Source: Scatosoma sp045128175
GTDB taxonomy: Bacteria; Bacillota; Clostridia; Christensenellales; Borkfalkiaceae
DNA: 6,782 nucleotides
Reading direction: 5' to 3'
Assembly (NCBI GenBank): GCA_045128175.1
Contig: JBGVRF010000168.1
Coordinates: forward strand, 1 to 6,782
The stretch's first letter is position 1, and each line of letters starts with the position of its first letter. The translations under genes and the position numbers were made by a program. The notes under the pieces are model-generated. The model saw only the letters and a program-made list of their open reading frames with translations. It searched no databases and was not told where the DNA came from. Below are positions 1 to 6,191 of the stretch, piece by piece.

Positions 1-1372
1 TGAACAATACCGCAAGCACATACATGACCGGCGATATCTTTTTTGCTTTGCCGCATACGAGATTTAACAATACGTACGATATGATACCAATGGAAATCCC
101 CTCGGAAATGCTGTAAAACAGCGGCATAGCAATGATGCATAAATACGCGGGGATCGCCGTCGCATAATCCTCCTCGGAAAATTTCATGCTCGTGATATTG
201 GTAAACATAAGAAAACCGACAATGATCAGCGCGGGCGCCGTTGCAAACGAAGGGATCGCCGTGAAGAAAGGTGCCAAAAACATTGCAATCAAGAACAGCA
301 ATCCGGCGAACAAAGAAGTCAACCCTGTTCTTCCACCTACTGCCACACCGGCGGAGGATTCGACGAAGGTCGTCGTTGTGGAAGTACCCAAAAGAGCGCC
401 TGCGCTCGTTGCGATCGCGTCTGCCAGAAGCGCTTGTCTGAGTCCGGGCAATTTGCCTTCTTCATCCAACATATTCGCTTTCGTGCTGACGCCGATGACC
501 GTGCCCAGCGTATCAAAGAGATCCACGAATAAAAACGCCAGAACGATCACGAAAAGATCGATCAGATCGTAGATCTGGAATCCACCGAAATCCAAATTAA
601 AGCATTGGCCGAAGGTCTCACCAAGCTTTGTAAAATCCGTAAACCCGAAAGTCGGATACAACGAATAATACCCCAACTCGGCATTCGGAACGTACAATCC
701 GATCAATTGACAAACGATACCCAAAAGCCACGTCGCCAATATCCCGATAAGGATAGAACCTTTTACTCGCTTGATATACAAAATAGCCATCAGCATCGTA
801 CCGATCACTGCAAGCAACGCGCAGATCCCCGACGTATGGAAATCCGACGAAAAGCCTATGATCGTAACCAGCGTTCTTTCACTGTCTATGCAGAGCCCCG
901 CGCTCTGTAAACCGATAAAAGCGATATAAAGCCCAATGCCTACCGAAACGGCATTTTTCAACTGCATGGGGATGGAGTTAAAGATCGCCTCGCGTACCTT
1001 CGTCAAAGACAAAATAATAAAGATAATGCCCTCGATAAACACGGCGAACAGCGCCGTTTGCCAGGGTACGCCCATATTCTCTACTACGGTATAGGCAAAA
1101 TAAGCGTTCAATCCCATACCCGCCGACAAAACAAAGGGTAGATTTGCCATGAACGCCATACATACGCAACCGATAAACGACGCGAGGCAAGTCGCCAGAA
1201 GCACGGCGGTAGGATCCATTCCCGCATCTGCGAGAATACTTGGATTGACTGCCAAAATATACGCCATCGTCATAAACGTAGTGAGCCCGGCGGTTATTTC
1301 CGTTCTCATGTTCGTTTTGTTTTCTTTCAGTTTAAAGACTTTATCCAACGTTCCGGTTTTTCGTTCTGACAT
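1..1372 (-). CDS. NCS2 (AzgA-type) purine base permease, C-terminus cut by window edge
   Basis: The minus-strand frame from the ATG at 1370-1372 stays open to the window start, giving 457 residues. AzgA-family permeases such as Bacillus PbuG/PbuO are about 430-480 residues, so probably only a few C-terminal residues are missing. The protein is very hydrophobic, with roughly a dozen membrane segments. Family hallmarks are GLTTFMTMAYILAVNP (29-44), GMGLNAYF (85-92), DLFDTLGT (284-291) and the stretch around ESSAGVAVGGRTGLTS (338-353); the last two lie in the substrate- and ion-binding core of NCS2 transporters. The family imports hypoxanthine, guanine or adenine by proton symport across the cytoplasmic membrane. 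It starts one base after the hpt stop, so the two are co-transcribed and probably translationally coupled. That pairing favours hypoxanthine/guanine, but the exact substrate is inferred. Family assignment is very secure; a pbuG-like name would be reasonable. Confidence 0.95.
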   Translation of the reverse strand, partial: MSERKTGTLDKVFKLKENKTNMRTEITAGLTTFMTMAYILAVNPSILADAGMDPTAVLLATCLASFIGCVCMAFMANLPFVLSAGMGLNAYFAYTVVENMGVPWQTALFAVFIEGIIFIILSLTKVREAIFNSIPMQLKNAVSVGIGLYIAFIGLQSAGLCIDSERTLVTIIGFSSDFHTSGICALLAVIGTMLMAILYIKRVKGSILIGILATWLLGIVCQLIGLYVPNAELGYYSLYPTFGFTDFTKLGETFGQCFNLDFGGFQIYDLIDLFVIVLAFLFVDLFDTLGTVIGVSTKANMLDEEGKLPGLRQALLADAIATSAGALLGTSTTTTFVESSAGVAVGGRTGLTSLFAGLLFLIAMFLAPFFTAIPSFATAPALIIVGFLMFTNITSMKFSEEDYATAIPAYLCIIAMPLFYSISEGISIGIISYVLLNLVCGKAKKISPVMYVLAVLF

Positions 1373-1373
1373 C

Positions 1374-1934
1374 TTATTTCCCTTCCTCGTTGTATTCCGC
1401 TATGTAAGGAAGATTTCTGAAATATTCCCCATAATCCAAACCGTAACCGATCACAAAAAGATCGGGGATCGTAAACAATGCCATATCCGCTTTAAAATCC
1501 ACCACGCGACGATCGGGCTTGTCCAACAGCGTGACAACCCTCAAAGAAAGCGGATTACGCGTTTTCAGAAGTTTTACGACGTCGTTCAACGTCCTACCCG
1601 TGTCGATAATATCCTCTACAATGATCACGTGATATTTGCTGATATCCTGTTCCAGATCCATCGTTATCTTGACCACGCCTGAAGATACGGTACCATTATA
1701 GTAGCTTTTCGCGCACATAAACCCGATCTCGCAAGGTGCGGTTATCGCGCGACAAAGATCTGCCATAAACACGAACGAGCCTTTCAAAATACTTACCAAC
1801 AAGATCGGGCGTCCGTCGTACCATTCGTCGATCTTCTTCCCCGCCTTTTCTATCGCCTCGGCGATCTCTTCCTTGGTTATAACGACTTTTTTTATCTTTC
1901 CGTTATAGTCGCCAAGCGTGCAATATCCTTCCAT
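1374..1934 (-). CDS. hpt: Hypoxanthine/guanine phosphoribosyltransferase
   Basis: A 186-residue cytoplasmic type I phosphoribosyltransferase that converts hypoxanthine or guanine plus PRPP to IMP or GMP in purine salvage. The PRPP-binding motif is VIIVEDIIDTGRTL at 103-116, with the acidic pair E107/D108. The PPi-binding loop is LKGSFVF (50-56) and the flexible catalytic loop is SYYNGTVSSG (77-86). The base-binding region is LLDKPDRR (137-144), with K139 the likely purine-contacting lysine, plus DLFVIGYGLDYGEYFRNLP (158-176). Length fits the bacterial enzymes (about 175-190). The ATG at 1934 is chosen because a perfect AGGAGGA lies 9 bases upstream and a promoter lies just before that. The same frame extends back to a TTG at 1997, but that TTG is part of the -35 box. 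In many Bacillota hpt sits beside tilS and ftsH; here it heads a two-gene unit with a purine permease, so it could be a second copy. Confidence 0.96.
   Translation of the reverse strand: MEGYCTLGDYNGKIKKVVITKEEIAEAIEKAGKKIDEWYDGRPILLVSILKGSFVFMADLCRAITAPCEIGFMCAKSYYNGTVSSGVVKITMDLEQDISKYHVIIVEDIIDTGRTLNDVVKLLKTRNPLSLRVVTLLDKPDRRVVDFKADMALFTIPDLFVIGYGLDYGEYFRNLPYIAEYNEEGK
1381..1388 (-). promoter_or_regulatory. Ribosome binding site of the purine permease, inside the hpt 3' end
   Basis: On the minus strand the sequence reads GAGGAAGG, 8 bases before the permease ATG. It lies wholly within the last codons of hpt (the Glu-Glu-Gly end), so ribosomes finishing hpt unfold it and pass directly to the permease start. 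It supports the chosen ATG at 1372. Confidence 0.8.
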
Positions 1935-1943
1935 TGCAACAGG

Positions 1944-1950
1944 TCCTCCT
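1944..1950 (-). promoter_or_regulatory. Strong ribosome binding site that fixes the hpt start
   Basis: The minus strand reads AGGAGGA followed by a 9-base spacer and ATG at 1934. This decides between the ATG at 1934 and the in-frame TTG at 1997, which has no Shine-Dalgarno sequence and lies upstream of the predicted transcription start. Confidence 0.88.
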
Positions 1951-1968
1951 ATGTAGATAGATATAACG

Positions 1969-1997
1969 ATTATAGCACATAAATTACTTTTTTTCAA
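1969..1997 (-). promoter_or_regulatory. Sigma-A-type promoter of the hpt-permease unit
   Basis: On the minus strand, TTGAAA (1992-1997) and TATAAT (1969-1974) are separated by exactly 17 bases. The -10 is extended by TG one base upstream (TGCTATAAT). Five of six -35 bases and all six -10 bases match the vegetative consensus. Transcription should start near 1962, giving a leader of about 28 bases that holds the Shine-Dalgarno and little else. That leaves no room for a purine riboswitch between promoter and gene. High basal expression is expected. Confidence 0.87.
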
Positions 1998-2097
1998 TTA
2001 TTATCAACACATATCTTTAAATTATTCTTCGATATTTTTTTAAAAACGTCCTTCAAGCAAAAAATGAGAGAACTCTGCACTACTATTTTATATTGTT

Positions 2098-2127
2098 AAA
2101 AGGACTACCCGCCCGAAGCAGTAGTCC
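2098..2127 (-). terminator. Rho-independent terminator closing the mal-amylase operon
   Basis: Starting 24 bases after the amylase stop, the minus strand forms a stem of GGACTAC with GTAGTCC (arms at 2121-2127 and 2102-2108). The 12-base interior can pair further as GC with GC around a small loop. The stem is followed by TTTT (2101-2098) and preceded by an A-rich run. The U-tract is short, so termination may be incomplete. The opposite strand also has T-rich sequence after the stem, so it may work in both directions. It separates the sugar operon from the hpt promoter about 100 bases further on. The spacer between (1998-2097) is AT-rich and has no gene. Confidence 0.78.
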
Positions 2128-2150
2128 CTTTGTTTTCCTTCGAAGATTTG

Positions 2151-3740
2151 TTATTTTAAAACGGCGATCGAATACGGTGCCATTGACAGCGTATCTCCTT
2201 CCAGCTTACAACCACCCGAAATACACAGGCTGTCACGGAGCTTCAACCCTACGCCGTACGCGGTGATATCCACCTTCTTTTCCTCGTAATCGGATAAGTT
2301 GACGAGAATTACCACACTTTCGCCGTTCCAGGTCTTTTTCATTGCCCCCACGTAGCCGTCGGGAGAAGTCAATTTCGACACGACCCCGCGCGCAATTTCC
2401 GGATTACGGTTACGCAGCCGCATTGCTTGCTTATAATAATTGAGGATAGACCCTGCATCTGCCTGCTGATTGGCTACGCTTGGATAAATATACGAATTTT
2501 TATCCACTTTAATACCTTCCGGCGGCATATACGTCCAACCGGAATACACGCCGTCCTGCCAATACATAGCGATCCGTTTGCTGGGATCGGAATCGTCCGA
2601 AGCGTTCGTCATGCCGATCTCGTCGCCGTAATATACGAACACGTTACCGCTCATAAGCGACAACAATCCGGCCGCCATTTTCACCGTATCGCCCACAAGA
2701 AATTTCCCCGCGCGCGCCGTATCATGGTTACAAAGGAAAGGCGCCATCGAGCCTTTGTTGTACGTCGTTTGATAATCCAACAACGTATCGACAAAATATT
2801 CACCCGGCTTTGAACGCAACGAAGAAAAGGTGCTGCGCAGTTTCCCGTCACCTTGCGACGCCGTGAACGTGAAGCAGCTGTCTATCCCGCTTTCATAATA
2901 CGCGCGGATCTGCGCGTCCGTGCCTTCCCACACTTCGCCGACAATATATGCGTCTTCTTTTACAGATTTCGCGGTTTCGTTGACAAAAGAAAGAAATTCC
3001 ACGTTCTTCGTTACGTTGCCCGTATAGAAGCTCGTACAAGCATCCAGACGGAACCCGTCTACGTTCATGTCCGTCAGCCAGAATTCTATAACGTCGCTTA
3101 TCTCTTCACGCACCACTTGACTGTCCAAATTAAGATCGGGCATATTATCCGAAAAGCGACATTCGTAATAGTACGAAGAACCGGCTACTTCTTTATATCC
3201 CGTCTGTTGTGCCTTGGAAAAATTGTAATATTCGATATATTTCGCATTCTCCCCTTCCGTTTCGCCGTTCTTCAACGCCGTCGTCGCCTTTTTGAACCAT
3301 TCATTGCTGCTGGAAGTATGATTTAAAACCAGATCCACGATCACGTTGATCCCTTTCTCGTGCGCCGTCGCGATCATCGATTTGAAATCGTCGTTCGTAC
3401 CGTACGCCTTATCAATCGTATAATAATCTACCACGTCGTATTTATGATAGGTCATCGATTGACAGACCGGCATCAGCCAGATTCCGTTAAATCCCATATC
3501 GGCGATATAATCCAGTTTCTGCTCCAGACCCTTTAAATCTCCGATCCCATCGTTGTTCGAATCGAAAAAGGAATACACAAACACCTCGTACCAATTGCGA
3601 TAATTGTCGTCGATGATATTCAATTCGTTTTCGAACTGCTCCGAAGTCTCGGACGAAGGCTCGTCACAACCTGAAAAAGAGATTGTCGTAAACGCCGTTG
3701 CCAATGCCAACAGCCCACATAACATTTTTTTCAATTTCAT
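2151..3740 (-). CDS. Secreted lipid-anchored GH13 alpha-amylase
   Basis: A 529-residue glycoside hydrolase family 13 enzyme that hydrolyses internal alpha-1,4 bonds of starch, glycogen or maltodextrins. Residues 1-25 form a lipoprotein signal: basic MKLKK, a hydrophobic core, then SFSGC with C25 as the likely lipidated residue, so it should sit on the outer face of the membrane. The TIM barrel carries all conserved regions: I DLVLNH (136-141); V MPDLN (200-204); II GFRLDA (229-234), nucleophile D233; III GEVWE (268-272), acid/base E269; IV NHD (338-340), D340 the transition-state stabiliser. Domain B lies at about 142-200 and a beta-rich domain C at about 450-529. MPDLN is the mark of the intermediate group between the oligo-1,6-glucosidase and neopullulanase types (GH13_36). 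The usual Lys-His after region II is Thr-Ser here (236-237). An in-frame TAA at 3747-3749 restricts the start to the ATG at 3740 or later; no Shine-Dalgarno lies next to it. Exact product profile is unknown. Confidence 0.94.
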   Translation of the reverse strand: MKLKKMLCGLLALATAFTTISFSGCDEPSSETSEQFENELNIIDDNYRNWYEVFVYSFFDSNNDGIGDLKGLEQKLDYIADMGFNGIWLMPVCQSMTYHKYDVVDYYTIDKAYGTNDDFKSMIATAHEKGINVIVDLVLNHTSSSNEWFKKATTALKNGETEGENAKYIEYYNFSKAQQTGYKEVAGSSYYYECRFSDNMPDLNLDSQVVREEISDVIEFWLTDMNVDGFRLDACTSFYTGNVTKNVEFLSFVNETAKSVKEDAYIVGEVWEGTDAQIRAYYESGIDSCFTFTASQGDGKLRSTFSSLRSKPGEYFVDTLLDYQTTYNKGSMAPFLCNHDTARAGKFLVGDTVKMAAGLLSLMSGNVFVYYGDEIGMTNASDDSDPSKRIAMYWQDGVYSGWTYMPPEGIKVDKNSYIYPSVANQQADAGSILNYYKQAMRLRNRNPEIARGVVSKLTSPDGYVGAMKKTWNGESVVILVNLSDYEEKKVDITAYGVGLKLRDSLCISGGCKLEGDTLSMAPYSIAVLK

Positions 3741-3753
3741 AATCGGTTATACA

Positions 3754-3784
3754 AGCGTCCGAAACGATCTTCGTCCCGGACGCT
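3754..3784 (-). promoter_or_regulatory. Intercistronic RNA hairpin in the amylase leader
   Basis: The minus-strand RNA folds into a 14-bp stem with a 3-base AGA loop. The arms AGCGTCCGGGACGA and TCGTTTCGGACGCT pair at every position, two of them as G-U. On the plus strand those two would be A-C mismatches, so the structure fits the mRNA orientation. No U-run follows (TGTATAACC), so it is not a simple terminator. It lies between an AGGAG and the amylase ATG. Likely roles are mRNA 3'-end stabilisation of the upstream cistrons, a processing site, or control of amylase translation. The role is inferred; the fold is directly visible. Confidence 0.72.
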
Positions 3785-3785
3785 A

Positions 3786-3790
3786 CTCCT
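3786..3790 (-). promoter_or_regulatory. Candidate Shine-Dalgarno of the amylase, separated from the ATG by a hairpin
   Basis: AGGAG on the minus strand lies 45 bases before the amylase ATG, far too distant in linear sequence. The stem at 3754-3784 begins one base after it, and 13 single-stranded bases then lead to the ATG. Folding would reduce the effective spacing to about 14 bases. No better Shine-Dalgarno exists between the stem and the ATG. It may be coincidental. Confidence 0.4.
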
Positions 3791-3821
3791 GATTTTTTCT
3801 TTTATCGGCAATCCTTTGCCA

Positions 3822-4718
3822 TCATCCTTTGACCGCGCCGCTGGTTACACCTTCTACATAGTAACGTTGCATACTCATAAACAACGTCGTAATGATCGCA
3901 CCGACCACGCACGCGCCCGCGCAGAACACGGTAAAGTTTTCGTTAAAACTACTCTTTTCCGCATTGATCATCTTATACAAGCCCAAAGCGACGGTATATT
4001 TTTCACGGTCGTTGATAATGGTATTGACAAAGATGAAATCGCACCACGGGTTGATAAACGATGTAAGGATCGTGTAAATGATAATAGGCTTTGCCATCGG
4101 TACAGTGATGCGCAGGAATACCTGTAACTGATTCGCCCCGTCGAGAATCGCCGCTTCCTCCAAAGAGCGGGGAACTGTATCGAAGAAGCCTTTGCAAATA
4201 TAATAGGACAACGCAGCGCCACCCGAATATACCATGATCAATGCCAAAAGCGAATTTGTGAGCCCCATCGCTTTCAGAATGAAATAAATAGCGATCATAC
4301 TCATAAATCCGGGGAACATACCCAATACGAGAAGCACGTTCATGATAGGGCGACGCAATTTAAAACGCAATCGGGACAGCGCGTAGCTGACCATAAGCAC
4401 AAACAAGGTCGTCAACACGCACGAACAGGTCGCCACGATCAAAGTATTACCAAGCCAAGTGGGAAACATTGAATCGGAGAACAGCTTTCCGAAATTGTCG
4501 AAGCCAAGTTGAAGATCGTCGGGGATCAACTGATTGATGATACCCGTATCCGGCGTGACACGAAATGCGGTATATACAAGATATACGATGGGCAATACCC
4601 AAAGCACACTCATCACCGAAAGGATTATGTAAATAATCGTATTGGCGATCGTCGAACGCGCCTTTTGCCCCAATTTACCTGTCGAAGCGGATTGCATCGT
4701 AACAGTTTCTTTTTCCAT
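3822..4718 (-). CDS. malG: Maltodextrin ABC transporter permease MalG
   Basis: A 298-residue inner-membrane subunit that pairs with MalF to form the maltodextrin channel. Six membrane segments are visible at about 25-51, 90-111, 126-149, 154-175, 208-231 and 264-283, the normal MalG number, and the length is typical. The cytoplasmic EAA loop that docks on the ATPase reads EEAAILDGA (187-195) and ends in ITVP (204-207). The C-terminus, GVTSGAVKG, is the usual MalG ending. The ATG shares its A with the malF stop codon (TAATG), so synthesis is probably coupled for 1:1 assembly. The amylase follows 81 bases downstream. No ATPase gene is next to it. The sugar is inferred from the MalE/MalF resemblance and the linked amylase; longer maltodextrins are as likely as maltose. 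Confidence 0.95.
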   Translation of the reverse strand: MEKETVTMQSASTGKLGQKARSTIANTIIYIILSVMSVLWVLPIVYLVYTAFRVTPDTGIINQLIPDDLQLGFDNFGKLFSDSMFPTWLGNTLIVATCSCVLTTLFVLMVSYALSRLRFKLRRPIMNVLLVLGMFPGFMSMIAIYFILKAMGLTNSLLALIMVYSGGAALSYYICKGFFDTVPRSLEEAAILDGANQLQVFLRITVPMAKPIIIYTILTSFINPWCDFIFVNTIINDREKYTVALGLYKMINAEKSSFNENFTVFCAGACVVGAIITTLFMSMQRYYVEGVTSGAVKG

Positions 4719-6112
4719 TATTGATAATCCTCCTCGTTTTTCGCTGCGCTGGAACGATTGTAGGTGATCAGCGACAGGCTTGCGCAGATCACGAAGATAA
4801 TAATACCGATCACCGAAGCTATGTTGTAACGTACGGGATTATCCGTTGTCAGACGGTACAACCACGTAACCAAAAGGTCGGTTGACTGCGCCTGATCGGT
4901 ATAATTGTTGATATCGATTGGTCCGCCGCCCGTCAACAGCCATATGATATTGAAGTTGTTGATGTTGCCGACGAACTGCGTAATAAGATGTGGTCCGGTA
5001 ACGTGCAACATATACGGCAACGTGATCTTGAAGAATATCTGTACGGGCGAAGCGCCGTCGATACGCGCAGCCTCCGAAAAGTCGGCGGGAATATTCATCA
5101 GGATTCCCGAGCACATGAGCAACGTATACGGTACGCCGATCCAGATGTTGACGACAATAATGACGATACGCGGAATAAGCGAATTCCACCTCGTATCCGC
5201 CAACCAACGTATATCCGTGCCCAGAATGACGTTGAGGATCCCATCCGCATCCAATATCTTCTGCATCAAAAGTAACGTAACGAACTGCGGCACGGCAATG
5301 GCGATGACGAACATCGTACGGAATACCTTTTTAAACTTGATCCCCTTTTTGTTGATCATAAGAGCCACGACCATACCCAAAAAATAGTTGGTGAACGTAG
5401 CGAAGAACGCCCAAACGAACGTCCAAATAAGTACACGCAGGAAGGTCGTACCAAAACCGCCGCCGGAGAAGCCGCTTTCCGAAAACAACGTTTTAAAATT
5501 TTCGAATCCGACCCACGTAAACAGATTTCCGGGCGGCAAATGCTGATGATCATAATTGGTAAAAGCGATGAGGATCATGAAGATGAGCGGCATCACCGTA
5601 AACACCAGCAAACCGACAAAGGGCGGGATCAACAGCGGAACGTAAAACTTCCTGTTGAGGAACTCTTCAAAGTCCTCTTTCAGGGTCGATACGGGGATCC
5701 CTGCCGCAAGCCTTTTATCGTTTAATATATTTCCATGCACGTTCATAATCCAAAAAACGATGAACAGCGCCGCCAATATCAAAGTTACGACCGAATACAA
5801 CAGGATAAGGAAACTGTTGTCTCCGGGAATTTTATCATATACGCCGGTAGCTTCGTTCCATATCTCGCCCGATTTTTCCGTACCAAGCGTATTCAGCTTT
5901 GCAAGATACCCCCATCCGAACAGCGCTACGTACAGGATAAAACCTACCTCCAACGCCAAATACAGCAGTCCCTTGACAAACTGCTTTCTCGCGATCTGTC
6001 CAGCCCCCATAATCAGACAGGAAATTTTCGTCCAGATCGAGCCATCCTTGATATCAAGGAAAAATTTCTTTATTTTATTTTCTTTTAAAACAGATCTGCT
6101 TTGATTACTCAT
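4718..6112 (-). CDS. malF: Maltodextrin ABC transporter permease MalF
   Basis: A 464-residue integral membrane subunit. An N-terminal extension with two membrane helices (about 46-67 and 100-124) begins with a GAGQIARKQFVKGLLYLALE stretch (36-55) and includes LNTLGTE (73-79); this extension is typical of MalF in Bacillota. The core has further helices at about 157-185, 224-253, 264-287, 312-336, 370-395 and 431-450, giving eight in all as in E. coli MalF. The EAA loop reads EAARIDGASPVQIFFKITLP (347-366), with the conserved Gly at 353, and contacts the ATPase. The later GGGP...STDLLVTWLY region (396-418) also matches MalF/MdxF proteins. AGAGGAG lies 6 bases before the ATG. It follows malE after a 79-base gap holding a strong hairpin and overlaps malG by one base. 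Family assignment is firm; maltodextrin specificity is inferred from neighbours. Confidence 0.95.
   Translation of the reverse strand: MSNQSRSVLKENKIKKFFLDIKDGSIWTKISCLIMGAGQIARKQFVKGLLYLALEVGFILYVALFGWGYLAKLNTLGTEKSGEIWNEATGVYDKIPGDNSFLILLYSVVTLILAALFIVFWIMNVHGNILNDKRLAAGIPVSTLKEDFEEFLNRKFYVPLLIPPFVGLLVFTVMPLIFMILIAFTNYDHQHLPPGNLFTWVGFENFKTLFSESGFSGGGFGTTFLRVLIWTFVWAFFATFTNYFLGMVVALMINKKGIKFKKVFRTMFVIAIAVPQFVTLLLMQKILDADGILNVILGTDIRWLADTRWNSLIPRIVIIVVNIWIGVPYTLLMCSGILMNIPADFSEAARIDGASPVQIFFKITLPYMLHVTGPHLITQFVGNINNFNIIWLLTGGGPIDINNYTDQAQSTDLLVTWLYRLTTDNPVRYNIASVIGIIIFVICASLSLITYNRSSAAKNEEDYQ
4729..4734 (-). promoter_or_regulatory. Ribosome binding site of malG, inside the malF 3' end
   Basis: The minus strand reads AGGAGG with a 10-base spacer to the malG ATG, which overlaps the malF stop as TAATG. 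The site supports this start and allows both reinitiation and independent loading. Confidence 0.8.
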
Positions 6113-6118
6113 ACCGAT

Positions 6119-6125
6119 CTCCTCT
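6119..6125 (-). promoter_or_regulatory. Ribosome binding site of malF
   Basis: AGAGGAG on the minus strand with a 6-base spacer to the ATG at 6112. It lies just downstream of, and outside, the intercistronic stem at 6136-6169, so that stem should not block it. Confidence 0.82.
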
Positions 6126-6135
6126 TCAACGTAAA

Positions 6136-6169
6136 TTTTGCCCCGTCAGACGCCTCCGACGGAGCAAAA
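6136..6169 (-). promoter_or_regulatory. Intercistronic RNA hairpin between malE and malF
   Basis: The minus-strand RNA has arms TTTTGCTCCGTC and GACGGGGCAAAA that pair over 12 bp without a break (one G-U). The 10-base interior can add three more pairs around a GGCG tetraloop. Only three U residues follow (AAAATTTACG), too few for efficient termination. The position matches the malE-malF gap of E. coli, where REP hairpins protect the upstream malE mRNA and raise binding-protein levels over the permeases. A similar stabilising or partial-attenuation role is inferred here. Confidence 0.75.
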
Positions 6170-6191
6170 CCGTCCGTTATTCTCTATACCT

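Noticed and set aside
186..910. Plus-strand open frames opposite the permease
   Set aside because: They are antisense to a gene with clear family motifs, have low-complexity or basic compositions, and have no ribosome sites.
1935..1997. N-terminal extension of hpt from a TTG at 1997 (21 extra residues)
   Set aside because: The TTG is the first half of the -35 box, the extension lies mostly upstream of the predicted transcript start, it has no Shine-Dalgarno, and the ATG at 1934 has a perfect one.
1935..2097. Purine riboswitch upstream of hpt
   Set aside because: The leader after the predicted start is about 28 bases and the upstream spacer shows no three-way-junction stems or conserved loop sequences.
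2427..3326. Plus-strand open frames opposite the amylase
   Set aside because: Shadows of the amylase coding frame; no recognisable domain or initiation signal.
3746..3751. TATAAC as a -10 box for a private amylase promoter
   Set aside because: The matching -35 position reads ACGAAG, and transcription would begin at or within the start codon.
3754..3784. Hairpin as a Rho-independent terminator after malG
   Set aside because: No U-tract follows the stem; the sequence after it is TGTATAACC.
4905..6104. Plus-strand open frames opposite malF, including one of 160 codons
   Set aside because: Their length follows from the codon composition of malF; no motifs, ribosome sites or promoters support them.
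6155..6174. Alternative stem GACGG/CCGTC overlapping the malE-malF hairpin, suggesting an attenuator switch
   Set aside because: Only five pairs with a seven-base loop against a competing stem of 12-15 pairs, so a real two-state switch is unlikely.
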